A stretch of 64,000 bases of DNA from Gammaproteobacteria bacterium (GCA_002690865.1 NZGG01000005.1:1-64000); one strand, 5' to 3'; shown: positions 1 to 8,632, numbered from the stretch's first letter. Notes: a model not told the origin generated them from the letters alone. Numbers and translations: made by a program.

Positions 1-1356
1 AGGCAGCAGCATGTAAACTGGAACCTCTCGTCCCGCCGAGTCACCTTCCTGGAAATACAGAGTCTCAACAATACGCCAGACATAGGTAGCAGCGATTATT
101 GACGCGGCCAAAATTGCAAGTGCGACGTACCACATGTCCTTTTCCAGAGCAGCAACAATCAGATACCATTTGCTAACGAAACCCGCCGTCAACGGTACTC
201 CAATCAACGCGCATCCACCTAAGACAATTGCACCCATTGTCCACGGCATCGTCCGACCCGTGCCACGAAGATCAGACAAACTCGTCGAGCCGATGCGGAA
301 ACACAACCCCCCTACCGCAAGAAAGAGCCCGCCCTTAATCAATCCGTGATTAAACATATGGACTATAGCGGCTGTGAGCCCCTGCGTATTAGCGAGTGCA
401 ACACCTAGCGTCATATAGCCAATCTGGGCAACACTGGAGTATGCCAAAATCTTTTTTAGATCTTTCTGATAAACAGCAATCATCGATGATGCGAAAATCG
501 CGAGTATCGACAACGGCAGCAAGATGTAATCAATGTTCAGATCGTCAAATGCATAGCCAGATCCGAACACTGTGTAGAAAAATCTCAGAAACACGTAGAG
601 AGATATTTTAGTGCTAGTAGCCGCCAGAAAAACCGAAACTGCCGAGGGTGCATAAGTGTATGCGTTAGGTAGCCATTGGTGTAAGGGAAACAAGGCAATT
701 TTAAGACTCACACCAACTGTGAGGAATGCAAAGGCAGCCTGGACTGTTGTCGTATCTCGCAGCTCAGGAAGACGGCTTGCCAGATCGACCATGTTAAGAG
801 TGCCCGTCATCATGTAAAGCAAGCCTATCGAGATCAGGATAAAGGTAGCACCGACTGTACCCATAATCAGGTACTGAAAACTTGCCATAAGTGCGCGCCG
901 ATCTCTGCCCAAAGCAATCAATGAATAGGTCGATAACGAGGCAATCTCAAGGAAGACAAATACATTGAATGCATCTCCTGTAGCCACGATACCCAGCGAA
1001 CCCGTTAGACAAAGCAGGAACATGCACCAAAAAAGGTTTATTTGGTCTTCCTGAATTTCATTAGAGACACTGTCATGTGCCCAAGCTACAACTAAAGTTG
1101 CAACCAAGGTAACGAGAAGGAGTATATAACCGCCAAGGGGATCAATATGTAAAGAGATTCCCCATGGTGGAGCCCAACCGCCCAAAACATAAAAAATATC
1201 TCCAGCCTCAAGGACAGAGAGCAATATAACTATTGCGCAGCACAATGCGGCAAGGGAACCAAAAAAAGCAATCAACCAAGTGTAACGAGGGATAACTAAG
1301 CATAAAGGTGCAAGAACCAGAGGAATGACGACTTGAAGTATCGCTATATGTTCCAC
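1..1356 (-). CDS. mrpD: Mrp-type antiporter subunit D, C-terminus cut by window edge
   Basis: The minus frame opens with GTG at 1354-1356, inside the last codons of mrpC, and stays open to base 1, giving 452 codons without a stop. It begins V-E-H-I-A-I-L-Q-V-V-I-P-L-V-L-A-P and continues as a very hydrophobic protein, as expected for the ND5/NuoM-like proton-conducting subunit MrpD (usually about 500 residues). The identity rests on position (after MrpE, F, G, B, C) and membrane character. MrpD would form one of the ion-translocating channels of a Na+/H+ antiporter in the inner membrane. Roughly the last 50 residues, and any following subunit, lie outside the window. Confidence 0.85.
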   Translation of the reverse strand, partial: MEHIAILQVVIPLVLAPLCLVIPRYTWLIAFFGSLAALCCAIVILLSVLEAGDIFYVLGGWAPPWGISLHIDPLGGYILLLVTLVATLVVAWAHDSVSNEIQEDQINLFWCMFLLCLTGSLGIVATGDAFNVFVFLEIASLSTYSLIALGRDRRALMASFQYLIMGTVGATFILISIGLLYMMTGTLNMVDLASRLPELRDTTTVQAAFAFLTVGVSLKIALFPLHQWLPNAYTYAPSAVSVFLAATSTKISLYVFLRFFYTVFGSGYAFDDLNIDYILLPLSILAIFASSMIAVYQKDLKKILAYSSVAQIGYMTLGVALANTQGLTAAIVHMFNHGLIKGGLFLAVGGLCFRIGSTSLSDLRGTGRTMPWTMGAIVLGGCALIGVPLTAGFVSKWYLIVAALEKDMWYVALAILAASIIAATYVWRIVETLYFQEGDSAGREVPVYMLLP

Positions 1357-1712
1357 GGTTTACCGTCACTATCCATAGCTTGAATTTGGTCCTCATCGAT
1401 AGTTTCGTATGCCTCGTTAATCCTCACAATTAACGCTAGCGCTAACGAGGTTGTTGCAACGCCGACTACAATTGCTGTGAGAATTAGAACATGAGGTAAA
1501 GGATTAGCGTATTCAGTAAAACCCGCAGCTAATATAGGCGCCGTTGCACCGCGCACCGCACCTATGGAGATAAAAAGAACGAAAACAGATGTCTGGAATA
1601 CGTTAAGCCCAATGACCTTACGAGCAAGGTTATCCCTGCAGATAACTATATAGAGACCTATCATCATTAAAAAGATAACGATCCAATAGTTATAGTGACT
1701 GAACCAACTCAT
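1344..1712 (-). CDS. mrpC: Mrp-type antiporter subunit C (NuoK-like)
   Basis: This 122-residue protein has three hydrophobic segments and the NuoK/MrpC pattern: an early G-L-Y-I-V-I-C-R-D-N-L stretch, a V-I-G-L-N-V-F-Q-T motif near residue 35, and N-P-L-P-H-V-L-I-L-T-A-I-V-V-G near residue 70. Length matches the MrpC family (110-125). It packs between the large channel subunits of the inner-membrane antiporter. Its start overlaps the end of mrpB by 4 bases and its end overlaps the GTG start of mrpD by 13 bases, so the genes are probably translationally coupled. Confidence 0.93.
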   Translation of the reverse strand: MSWFSHYNYWIVIFLMMIGLYIVICRDNLARKVIGLNVFQTSVFVLFISIGAVRGATAPILAAGFTEYANPLPHVLILTAIVVGVATTSLALALIVRINEAYETIDEDQIQAMDSDGKPWNI

Positions 1713-2128
1713 TTCGCATCTCGTCCAACAAAAGCAAAGAAAATAGCAACCATAACAGCGGCAACAGTAATACCGACGCCTAGCTCAATTAAGATAATTC
1801 CAATATGTTGGCCAGTCAGTTGGTCACTTCCAAGGACGCTATAATTAAGGAATTCTCCACCAAGAATAAGAGAGGCTAATCCTGTTGCGGCAAATAAAAG
1901 CAAACCAAAGGCCATTAAAAATCGAATATAAACTTCCAGTATTAGTTGACGTGTTTTCTGTAGACCATGCACTAGCGCGTATAGAATGATGCCAACAGCA
2001 ACAATCACACCCGCCTGGAATCCTCCACCTGGACCAAAATCCCCATGGAACTGAACATAAAAACCGAAGAGAACGATAATTGGAATAAAAAGATTCGCGA
2101 CCTCACGCACTATAAAATTATTCTTCAA
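1709..2128 (-). CDS. mrpB: Mrp-type antiporter subunit B (MnhB domain)
   Basis: The 139-residue product carries the MnhB hallmark near residues 25-45: Y-V-Q-F-H-G-D-F-G-P-G-G-G-F-Q-A-G, followed by four predicted membrane segments. The length is typical for stand-alone MrpB. It is a structural membrane subunit of the Mrp antiporter. The start overlaps the upstream MbhD/E-like gene by 11 bases and the end overlaps mrpC by 4 bases, which supports one polycistronic message. No unusual residue was noticed. Confidence 0.93.
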   Translation of the reverse strand: MKNNFIVREVANLFIPIIVLFGFYVQFHGDFGPGGGFQAGVIVAVGIILYALVHGLQKTRQLILEVYIRFLMAFGLLLFAATGLASLILGGEFLNYSVLGSDQLTGQHIGIILIELGVGITVAAVMVAIFFAFVGRDAK

Positions 2129-2651
2129 CGGATTCTCCTAATACCCGTCTTCGTTTGCGGCCGAGTAAAAGTAAAACACCCACTCCCGCCGTGAAAATGA
2201 CGGTTACCTCTCCGAGAGTATCGTATCCACGATAACTCGCCAGTACGGCAGTCACCATATTGGGTAAACCAGTCTCTTTTTCGCTCTCTATTATATATTT
2301 TGGTGCTACATGCAAATTTGCTGGCGCTTTAGGGTCACCAAACTCAGGCATATCCTGAGTTGCATAAACTAAAATCCCGCCTGTTAACAGAACAACCAAG
2401 AAAGGCAGGGGCTGAAAATTAAACGCCTGAGAGCGCTCAGACCGAGAAGGAATTTTTGATAGCATGGCCAGAAATAACACAGTTGTAATTCCGGCTCCTA
2501 CAGCAGCCTCGGTAAATGCCACGTCAACGGCATCTAGCAATACGAACAAGGCCGTGCTCAGAAGACTATAAATGCCAGTGAGCATGGATGCAACGAAAAG
2601 CCCTCGAACGCATAAAAGGGCAACTGCTGTAGCGGCGAGCATGCTGAGCAA
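2118..2651 (-). CDS. MrpA C-terminal-like subunit (DUF4040/MbhD fused to MbhE)
   Basis: Residues 1-75 hold the DUF4040/MbhD pattern (L-F-V-L-L-D-A-V-D-V-A-F-T-E-A-A-V-G-A-G). Residues 85-165 resemble MbhE, with a loop and the R-G-Y-D-T-L-G-E-V-T-V-I-F-T motif before the last membrane helix. These two domains form the C-terminal end of long MrpA proteins; here they stand alone. The start given is TTG. The frame is open further upstream, and the strong Shine-Dalgarno GAGGAGG at 2683-2689 sits 7 bases before an ATC codon at 2673-2675 that would add eight residues (I-E-Q-L-I-N-I-S). That N-terminus looks more natural, so the true start is uncertain. Confidence 0.9.
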   Translation of the reverse strand: MLSMLAATAVALLCVRGLFVASMLTGIYSLLSTALFVLLDAVDVAFTEAAVGAGITTVLFLAMLSKIPSRSERSQAFNFQPLPFLVVLLTGGILVYATQDMPEFGDPKAPANLHVAPKYIIESEKETGLPNMVTAVLASYRGYDTLGEVTVIFTAGVGVLLLLGRKRRRVLGESVEE

Positions 2652-2662
2652 GGATATATTAA

Positions 2663-2986
2663 TCAGCTGCTCGATGATCCATCCTCCTCATCAAGCTCTG
2701 CTTTCAACCCACTATCTAGTGCCGCTCGAGCTAAAGCATAGGTCGCAGTTGGTCCGGTTATGGCGATGATCACTAAGATCATCAAGAGCTTAATCGTGAC
2801 GAGCGTGAGTCCTGCCTGCAACATCAAACCAAGTATCAGTGCACCAGCACCCACTGAATCCAAAATTCCAACGGCATGAATTCGACTGAAGTAGTCTGGA
2901 AGACGAAGCACTCCTATCGCCGCGATGACACAAAAACTGCTACCAAAAATAATCAGAAACCAACTAATCAGATCGACAACAATCAT
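2663..2986 (-). CDS. mrpG: Mrp-type antiporter subunit G
   Basis: This 107-residue protein shows the MnhG/PhaG pattern: three hydrophobic helices, G-V-L-R-L-P-D-Y-F-S-R-I-H-A near residue 25-38, and an acidic, serine-rich tail. MrpG is a small inner-membrane subunit required for assembly of the antiporter. Its start codon abuts the stop of mrpF (one base shared at 2986). The last codons contain the GAGGAGG that probably serves as ribosome binding site of the next gene. Confidence 0.93.
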   Translation of the reverse strand: MIVVDLISWFLIIFGSSFCVIAAIGVLRLPDYFSRIHAVGILDSVGAGALILGLMLQAGLTLVTIKLLMILVIIAITGPTATYALARAALDSGLKAELDEEDGSSSS

Positions 2987-3255
2987 TATTCATCACCCGC
3001 ACTAAGATCGCCAAAACGAAAGAATTTAAGTACTGCAAGCATACCAACAAAATTTATCAAAGCGTAAAGCAGAGCAATATCGAGAAACTCAGGTCTTGAA
3101 GTCAGAAAACCCAGCAGAGCAATCAATAAAACCGTAGCGGTACCAACACCATTTATCGCCAGAATTCTATCTACAAATGTCGGACCGACGAAAGCGCGCA
3201 CTAGCATAAGACCTATCACCAAAAGGATAGCCATTGTAGCTACAGCAAACATCAT
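2986..3255 (-). CDS. mrpF: Mrp-type antiporter subunit F
   Basis: The 89-residue product has three membrane segments and the MnhF signature R-A-F-V-G-P-T-F-V-D-R-I-L-A-I-N near residues 19-34. MrpF is a small structural subunit. It overlaps the end of mrpE by 4 bases (ATGA-type junction) and runs into mrpG, which is typical of coupled translation in Mrp operons. Confidence 0.93.
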   Translation of the reverse strand: MMFAVATMAILLVIGLMLVRAFVGPTFVDRILAINGVGTATVLLIALLGFLTSRPEFLDIALLYALINFVGMLAVLKFFRFGDLSAGDE

Positions 3256-3758
3256 TTTGCATCATCTCGACTATCCACGGGCTCTAGTTTTGCAACTCTC
3301 AAATTCATTTTGTTACTGCGAATATCATCTGTAAAAGCTTTAGCCAGCGAATGAACTAAAAAACCTTCCTCTGCAATATCTATTGTAAGTGTGCCCGGGG
3401 TCAAGGTGACCGAATTTGCATAAAGTGTCTTGGCTAAATCACTCGACTGGTAGGTCTTGGTATAAATAATTTGACGATGCAAAAGTATCTTTGGCGCCAA
3501 TATAATTTTAGCTAACAAAATATTGGACAGAACAACTTCTCGAGCAAGCCAAAATAGATAGAGCGGATATCTTGGCAAGACTTTTAATCTCGACCCATCA
3601 GATGTCAATAGTTTCAGATGAATCGTAAGCCACACAACCAAACAGATCGATAGTATCCCAAATGATAATTGCAACAAATTAAAATATCCGGAAAGACTAA
3701 CCCACAGGAGAATCAGGCCTAATATGGCAATAATTATTGAGCGATACAGTTTCTTCAA
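3252..3758 (-). CDS. mrpE: Mrp-type antiporter subunit E, first gene of the operon
   Basis: The 168-residue protein starts with two hydrophobic helices and continues with the cytoplasmic MnhE domain: Y-L-F-W-L-A-R-E-V-V-L-S-N near residue 68, then V-T-L-T-P-G-T-L-T-I-D-I near residue 117. This is the first gene of the minus-strand mrp operon, so its promoter should lie in 3759-3979, shared with the divergent acyl-CoA dehydrogenase gene. The order E-F-G-MbhD/E-B-C-D mirrors the Mrp-like module of archaeal Mbh hydrogenases. Confidence 0.92.
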   Translation of the reverse strand: MKKLYRSIIIAILGLILLWVSLSGYFNLLQLSFGILSICLVVWLTIHLKLLTSDGSRLKVLPRYPLYLFWLAREVVLSNILLAKIILAPKILLHRQIIYTKTYQSSDLAKTLYANSVTLTPGTLTIDIAEEGFLVHSLAKAFTDDIRSNKMNLRVAKLEPVDSRDDAK

Positions 3759-3871
3759 ATGTGATTTTCCTCAAACTAGCGGTAACACAACCTCGTTCAT
3801 AAGCCTAGTATATCGTGATGCCGGCAGAGCGGTCGAGAAAGCCTTATGAAAATTGTGTAAAACCAATCATT

Positions 3872-3894
3872 ATGCTGGTCCGCCAGCATTTTTT
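3872..3894 (+). terminator. Terminator-like hairpin in the divergent mrpE/acyl-CoA dehydrogenase spacer
   Basis: ATGCTGG at 3872-3878 pairs perfectly with CCAGCAT at 3883-3889 across a 4-base TCCG loop, and the + strand continues with a run of T (3889-3894). This has the form of an intrinsic terminator for + strand transcription. No + strand gene ends here; the next + gene starts 85 bases downstream. It could therefore be a leader attenuator of the acyl-CoA dehydrogenase gene or the end of a short RNA. The shape is seen; the role is inferred. Confidence 0.55.
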
Positions 3895-3979
3895 AATCGT
3901 AGTTTATGTTTAGAGATGCAACAGACGCACGAAACGTGTATGTTCCTCATTAAATTCAGTCCTAGTAAGGAGAACATAA

Positions 3980-5182
3980 GTGTCACTTGAATTGTTCCGC
4001 GAAGAAACGCGCTCATGGCTCAAAGAAAATTGTCCAGAATCTATGCGCACACCGATGCCGTCTGACGAGATGCCTTTTCCTGGTCGTAGGGCAATCTTCA
4101 AAAATTCTGACACTAAATTGTGGCTGGATCGAATGGCTGAGAGAGGCTGGACAGTCCCTCACTGGCCCAAAGAATATGGAGGAGGTGGATTACGTATAGA
4201 TGAGATGCAGGTGCTGCGGGAAGAATTGGAAAAAATCTCTGCAAGACCGGCTCTTTTGGGTGGCATGGGTGTAACAATGATTGGTCCAGCGTTACTTGAA
4301 TTTGGTACAGAAGAGCAAAAGAAAGAGCATCTAACAAAAATTTGCAGCGGTGAAATTTGGTGGTGCCAAGGGTACAGTGAGCCTAATTCAGGCTCAGATC
4401 TTGCGAGTCTTCAGACACGCGCGGTCCTGGACGGCGATGAATATACAATTAACGGTTCCAAGATTTGGACTTCAGGTGCTGATAATGCGGACTGGATCTA
4501 CTGTTTGGTAAGAACTGATTTCGACGTGCCTAAACACGACGGCATCTCCTTTATCCTATTTGATATAAACCAGCCAGGCGTATCAGTAAAGCCGATAAAG
4601 CTTATCAGTGGACTATCGCCCTTCTGTGAAACATTTTTTGATGATGCAAAAGCGTTGAGGAAAAACATTATTGGCGAGGTGAATAAAGGATGGACAGTTG
4701 CTAAGCGACTACTTCAATATGAACGAACCTCAATTGGGGGTGGTGTGGGTGGTGTTGCCGCCAAAGGTTCTAAGCAACCGAAGAAAACACTTAGCCACAT
4801 TGCAGTTGAACGCCTCGGTAAAAGGAATGGGAAGCTATCTGACCTATGTTTGCGTGACGATATCACAAGACATCTGATGGATGATAAAAGCTTCGCTCTC
4901 ACCGTGCACCGAAACACAGAAGAATCAAAATCTACAACTGCTCCTACATTTTCCTCCTCAATGTTTAAGCTGTACGGCACAGAGCAAAATAAGAAAAAAT
5001 ATGAATTGCTTCTTCGGGTAGCGGGAACGGACCTTCTAGGTTGGGAGGGTGAAGGCTTTGAAAAAGAGGATATTGATCAAACTAGGGACTGGTTGCGAAG
5101 CAAAGCTAACTCAATAGAAGGCGGCACGACCGAGGTACAGTATAATATTATTGCCAAGCGAGTACTTGGTTTGCCTGACTAA
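3980..5182 (+). CDS. Acyl-CoA dehydrogenase
   Basis: The 400-residue FAD enzyme introduces a trans double bond in an acyl-CoA. It has the N-terminal helical domain, the substrate/FAD motif W-C-Q-G-Y-S-E-P-N-S-G-S-D-L-A near 128-142, N-G-S-K-I-W-T-S-G near 155, and the C-terminal E-G-G-T-T-E-V-Q-Y-N-I-I-A-K near 378. Length is normal. GTG was chosen as start because AAGGAGA at 3967-3973 is well placed. It is divergent from mrpE. The stretch F-D-D-A-K-A-L-R-K-N differs from the usual valine/proline-rich 'F-D-D-V-x-V-P' form. The acyl substrate cannot be told. Confidence 0.93.
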   Translation: MSLELFREETRSWLKENCPESMRTPMPSDEMPFPGRRAIFKNSDTKLWLDRMAERGWTVPHWPKEYGGGGLRIDEMQVLREELEKISARPALLGGMGVTMIGPALLEFGTEEQKKEHLTKICSGEIWWCQGYSEPNSGSDLASLQTRAVLDGDEYTINGSKIWTSGADNADWIYCLVRTDFDVPKHDGISFILFDINQPGVSVKPIKLISGLSPFCETFFDDAKALRKNIIGEVNKGWTVAKRLLQYERTSIGGGVGGVAAKGSKQPKKTLSHIAVERLGKRNGKLSDLCLRDDITRHLMDDKSFALTVHRNTEESKSTTAPTFSSSMFKLYGTEQNKKKYELLLRVAGTDLLGWEGEGFEKEDIDQTRDWLRSKANSIEGGTTEVQYNIIAKRVLGLPD

Positions 5183-5323
5183 ATAGTATGGCTAGTTAAA
5201 ATGAGGTCAACTCTCTTTCATTAAAAGGGTCTTCTAAGGTTTGAAGCCTATGGCCTGCCAAATCTTTGCAAGCTCCAATAAAATGCATCTCTCGGTTCTT
5301 GGATTCGTTAGCTGGAGCGCCTT

Positions 5324-5860
5324 TTGGCAAGTACTAAACCAATACCCATAAGAATGATAGGAAAGGGCCACCTGTTTGCAATGCCACACCCGCCTGGTGG
5401 TGTTTTTATGCATGATGCGATTTCAAAACTTGCATCCTTCGGGATTACAACAGTCGTATCGTTGCTGGATAGCCTCGATGTAGCCATACTAGGACTAAAC
5501 GAAGAACCATATATATGTGAATTCCACGACGTAATCTTTTTAAGTTTACCTATATCAGATAGGTCGGTGCCAAAGTCATCTGAGGAATATTTAAGAATAA
5601 CTAATGAAACATACAATCGTCTCTTAAGTGGAGAAAAAGTTCTAGTACACTGCATGGCAGGACTTGGTAGGACAGGCCTTTTTAATGCATCCCTGTTAGT
5701 TCGCGATGGCTCAGAACCCGAAGAAGCGTTCAATCTGATATCAAAAGCGCGGGGAGCACTCGTGCCTGATACTCGTCTACAAAGAGAATGGGTTATTGCC
5801 CATCAGACTTTGTTGCAAACAAAAACAGTAAAAGCCAATATTACTAAAAAGAACCGCTAA
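5324..5860 (+). CDS. Dual-specificity/tyrosine-type protein phosphatase
   Basis: Residues 108-118 carry the cysteine-phosphatase signature V-H-C-M-A-G-L-G-R-T-G, with nucleophile C110 and phosphate-binding R116; D79 in L-P-I-S-D-R-S-V-P is the likely general acid. At 178 residues the protein fits the compact DSP/KAP-like family, which dephosphorylates proteins or small phosphorylated ligands in the cytoplasm. The start is TTG with GGAG at 5314-5317; an ATG at 5354 would still retain the domain. The gene stands alone between an acyl-CoA dehydrogenase and a convergent amidohydrolase, so the substrate is unknown. Confidence 0.85.
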   Translation: MASTKPIPIRMIGKGHLFAMPHPPGGVFMHDAISKLASFGITTVVSLLDSLDVAILGLNEEPYICEFHDVIFLSLPISDRSVPKSSEEYLRITNETYNRLLSGEKVLVHCMAGLGRTGLFNASLLVRDGSEPEEAFNLISKARGALVPDTRLQREWVIAHQTLLQTKTVKANITKKNR

Positions 5861-5998
5861 TTTGATGCCTAGTTCAAATATATGCACTTTGGTCGCACAC
5901 AAATGATGCTGTGCTACTGCTCTATAGACTTATGTGTACACTTGAAGGCGATCTGCTAAAGAAAACTCTGAAGAACGGTTAATAGCTTCTATACTCTA

Positions 5999-7000
5999 TT
6001 AAACGCTATAGATTCTTTCTGCTGTACCATGAAATAACTGTTGCTTTTCGTCGTCTGAGAAATCAAAAACCATCTTCTTCAGCGCATTGAATAAGACATG
6101 GTAGGAAAGTGACGCTCGATCGACAGGGAAATTACTCTCCATCATGCACCGCTCAACCCCAAAACATTCAATCGCATGCAAGAAGTAGGGCCGCTGCGCT
6201 TCGACGAATTCATCAGAAGTTGCTGGACTACTCCTAAGATCCCAACCAAAGCCATTGACAGGCATTGCCAAGCCTCCGATTTTAGCCACCACATTGTCAC
6301 ACTTTGCAATTTCTACAAGATCTTTGGTCCAAATATCAAAAATCTCATCACGATGATTAGCATAGGGGCCAACACCCACTGGAGTACCAAAATGGTCAAG
6401 AACTAATTGAGTATCGGAGACTACTGCTGCTAGCTTCGCGAAGTCCTTGTTACGGTTATGATAATGGTAGGTATCATAGGTAAAACCTCGTTGGCCCAGC
6501 AACCTTAACCCCCTTCTAAAACCAGCTTGATCATAAAGATCTTGGGCCCCATCGCGAGCCGAATGGCCAAACGGGAATGGTTCCTCTACCCAGGCACCGG
6601 CATGGCGAATTCCTCGAAACAATCCATTGCTTGCTTCATCATGGGCCTCTAAAACCTCTGCAACTTCGTCACCAAGACGAAGATCTGCATGAGCTACAAG
6701 CCCAGCTATCCTAGCACCATCATATTTTTTTGCCTCTCCCGCCTGCTGTAAGACAAACTCTGTTTCACCAACAGGCCTCAAGTGATCGGGTCCTTCTTGG
6801 CGATAACACGAACCACATTCCATATAAACGGTTTTTATGACGTTATGCCCCGACTCTGTATCAGCAAGCAACTCATCAATCTCATATGTTTGGTCACCAC
6901 GAGACCATAAATGGTGGTGCGCATCAACAATTGGTATATCCGGCTCAATAATTTCCTCAACAACTTGCCCCAGCCAATCATCACTTCCAGGATCAGACAT
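5999..7000 (-). CDS. Amidohydrolase-2 family lactonase-like TIM-barrel hydrolase
   Basis: This 333-residue protein belongs to the COG3618 type that includes L-fuconolactonase and sulfomuconolactone hydrolase. It shows the metal motif V-D-A-H-H-H-L-W near residues 25-32, the internal V-L-D-H-F-G-T-P near 198-205, and C-terminal M-E-S-N-F-P-V-D-R near 290. Members hydrolyse sugar-derived or aromatic lactones. It lies 52 bases downstream of the acyl-CoA dehydrogenase gene (7053-8393) on the same strand, so the two may be cotranscribed. The precise lactone is not deducible. Confidence 0.88.
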   Translation of the reverse strand: MSDPGSDDWLGQVVEEIIEPDIPIVDAHHHLWSRGDQTYEIDELLADTESGHNVIKTVYMECGSCYRQEGPDHLRPVGETEFVLQQAGEAKKYDGARIAGLVAHADLRLGDEVAEVLEAHDEASNGLFRGIRHAGAWVEEPFPFGHSARDGAQDLYDQAGFRRGLRLLGQRGFTYDTYHYHNRNKDFAKLAAVVSDTQLVLDHFGTPVGVGPYANHRDEIFDIWTKDLVEIAKCDNVVAKIGGLAMPVNGFGWDLRSSPATSDEFVEAQRPYFLHAIECFGVERCMMESNFPVDRASLSYHVLFNALKKMVFDFSDDEKQQLFHGTAERIYSV

Positions 7001-7052
7001 ATCTAATCTCCCTACGCATTAAGTTTCCAATTATCCATTCTTCGAGCCGTCT

Positions 7053-8393
7053 TCAAGTCACCAAATAATCTTCGATTACCTTATCAAACTTATCTTGCGC
7101 CGCTTCGATTAGCTTTGGCAGATGATAACTTGGGAATAAATCTTCGCATGCATCGTAATCTCGTAATAATAATTTTGCCAAATTCGCTTTATGAACTTCA
7201 GTCGTTCCGTCTTGGATACCCATTTGTGGCGCGGACATCCACATATCAGCCAGTGGTGTTTCGTTAGACATACCTAGCGCACCATGGAGGTGTATTGCTC
7301 GATAAATAATATCGTGATTGACCTTTGCTGCCGTGATTTTGATTGATGCAATCTCCTTTCGAATCTCTCGAGTATAGGCCTTTGTTTTGTCTATAAGCCA
7401 AGCAGTATATAGCACGTGCAGCCGAAACTGTTTCAACTGAATATAGGAATCAGATATATCCTGTTGCACCATCTGCAGCTCTGACAAAAGCTGTCCTTTT
7501 GCCTTTCGACTTAAAGCGCGCTCACACATCATATCTAACGCCTTTGTGCAAACTCCTACCGCACGCATAGCATGATGAACTCTCCCACCACTCAGCCGAG
7601 TCTGAGATCCCACAAATCCTTGGCCTTCCTTGCCCAGCAAATTTTCTGCCGGTACACGCACATTGTTATAACGAATATAAGCATGACCTCCCCCGCTTGA
7701 AGTATTATAGTTCTCACTTAAAGGGGTCCCCATAGTATGAATGTTACGCACAACTTCCACTCCAGCAAGATCCCGATCTACAATAAACATCGAAGCTTTC
7801 TCTAGGGTCGGCTTTTCAGGGGCTGTGACCGCCATCACAATCAGAAAATCGGCATTTGCTCCATTGGAGGTAAACCACTTTTCACCATTTAAAACCCAAT
7901 CATCGCCATCTCGCACAGCGGAGCACTTAAACTCACCTGGCTCCCCAGCATGAGGTTCCGTCATCGAATAAGCAGAATGCTTTTCACCCGAAAGTAGGGG
8001 TTCCATATATTTCTTTTTCTGCTCTTCTGTACCATTGTGAGCAATAAGCTCCATATTGCCTGTATCTGGCGCTTGGCATCCGAAAATTCCGGGACCATTC
8101 CGCGTTCTTCCAAGTTTCTCATTAAGCAAACAAAGTTTAACTTGGCCAAGACCAGGCCCGCCGAGATCTTTACCAAGATGAAACCCCCACAGACCACGAT
8201 CTTTCACTTGCTGTTTCAAATCATCTATATGGGCTCTTATAGCTCTCCATGCATCGGCATTGATGGGCGAGCCATCTTTCATAGTCCTACCACGCATAAA
8301 GCTATCTAATGGCTCGATCTCCTCCTTTGCGAATTTTTCAACCCAGTCTATCTGCTCCTGAAATTCAGGCTCCACATCAAAATCAATTGGCAT
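7053..8393 (-). CDS. Acyl-CoA dehydrogenase (ACAD10/11-like length)
   Basis: The 446-residue protein has acyl-CoA dehydrogenase motifs: Y-S-M-T-E-P-H-A-G-E-P-G near 142-153, N-G-E-K-W-F-T-S-N-G-A near 169, L-S-G-G-R-V-H-H-A-M-R near 265, G-A-L-G-M-S-N-E-T-P-L near 382 and I-Q-D-G-T-T-E-V-H-K near 403. It is longer than the usual 380-400 residues and resembles the branched/longer ACAD10/11-like group. It oxidises an acyl-CoA to an enoyl-CoA using FAD. The start ATG follows a GGAGAGG-like site. It is probably in one transcript with the downstream lactonase-like gene. Confidence 0.92.
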   Translation of the reverse strand: MPIDFDVEPEFQEQIDWVEKFAKEEIEPLDSFMRGRTMKDGSPINADAWRAIRAHIDDLKQQVKDRGLWGFHLGKDLGGPGLGQVKLCLLNEKLGRTRNGPGIFGCQAPDTGNMELIAHNGTEEQKKKYMEPLLSGEKHSAYSMTEPHAGEPGEFKCSAVRDGDDWVLNGEKWFTSNGANADFLIVMAVTAPEKPTLEKASMFIVDRDLAGVEVVRNIHTMGTPLSENYNTSSGGGHAYIRYNNVRVPAENLLGKEGQGFVGSQTRLSGGRVHHAMRAVGVCTKALDMMCERALSRKAKGQLLSELQMVQQDISDSYIQLKQFRLHVLYTAWLIDKTKAYTREIRKEIASIKITAAKVNHDIIYRAIHLHGALGMSNETPLADMWMSAPQMGIQDGTTEVHKANLAKLLLRDYDACEDLFPSYHLPKLIEAAQDKFDKVIEDYLVT

Positions 8394-8425
8394 TTATCAC
8401 CTCTCCACATATCAGTTATAGCTCA

Positions 8426-8632
8426 CTATCCATTTTCTTGACTAACAGTGATATCAATATCACCATCCCAATCTTGACCCTCGATTATTATAGAAACATC
8501 AAACAAAATGGGCCTGCAACAAACCTGACAATCTTCTACGTATTCTTGATTCTGAATTGAAGGATCTATCAGCACAACCAGTAATTCCCCACAGTAGGGA
8601 CATTGCACTTTACGTTCAAGCAGCTCGTTCAC
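8426..8632 (-). CDS. CPXCG motif-containing cysteine-rich protein
   Basis: This 68-residue protein has C-P-Y-C at 11-14 followed by glycine, and D-C-Q-V-C-C-R-P near 34-41, the two cysteine pairs of the CPXCG family (PF14255-type). The C-terminal part is acidic and probably folds as a small zinc ribbon. No function is established. It lies 32 bases upstream of the acyl-CoA dehydrogenase gene on the same strand, so both may share a message. The small size and conserved cysteines make it a real gene despite its length. Confidence 0.88.
   Translation of the reverse strand: MNELLERKVQCPYCGELLVVLIDPSIQNQEYVEDCQVCCRPILFDVSIIIEGQDWDGDIDITVSQENG

Noticed and set aside
134-611. Two + strand frames of 71 codons
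   Set aside because: They lie antisense to the well-supported mrpD gene and have no domain or ribosome binding site.
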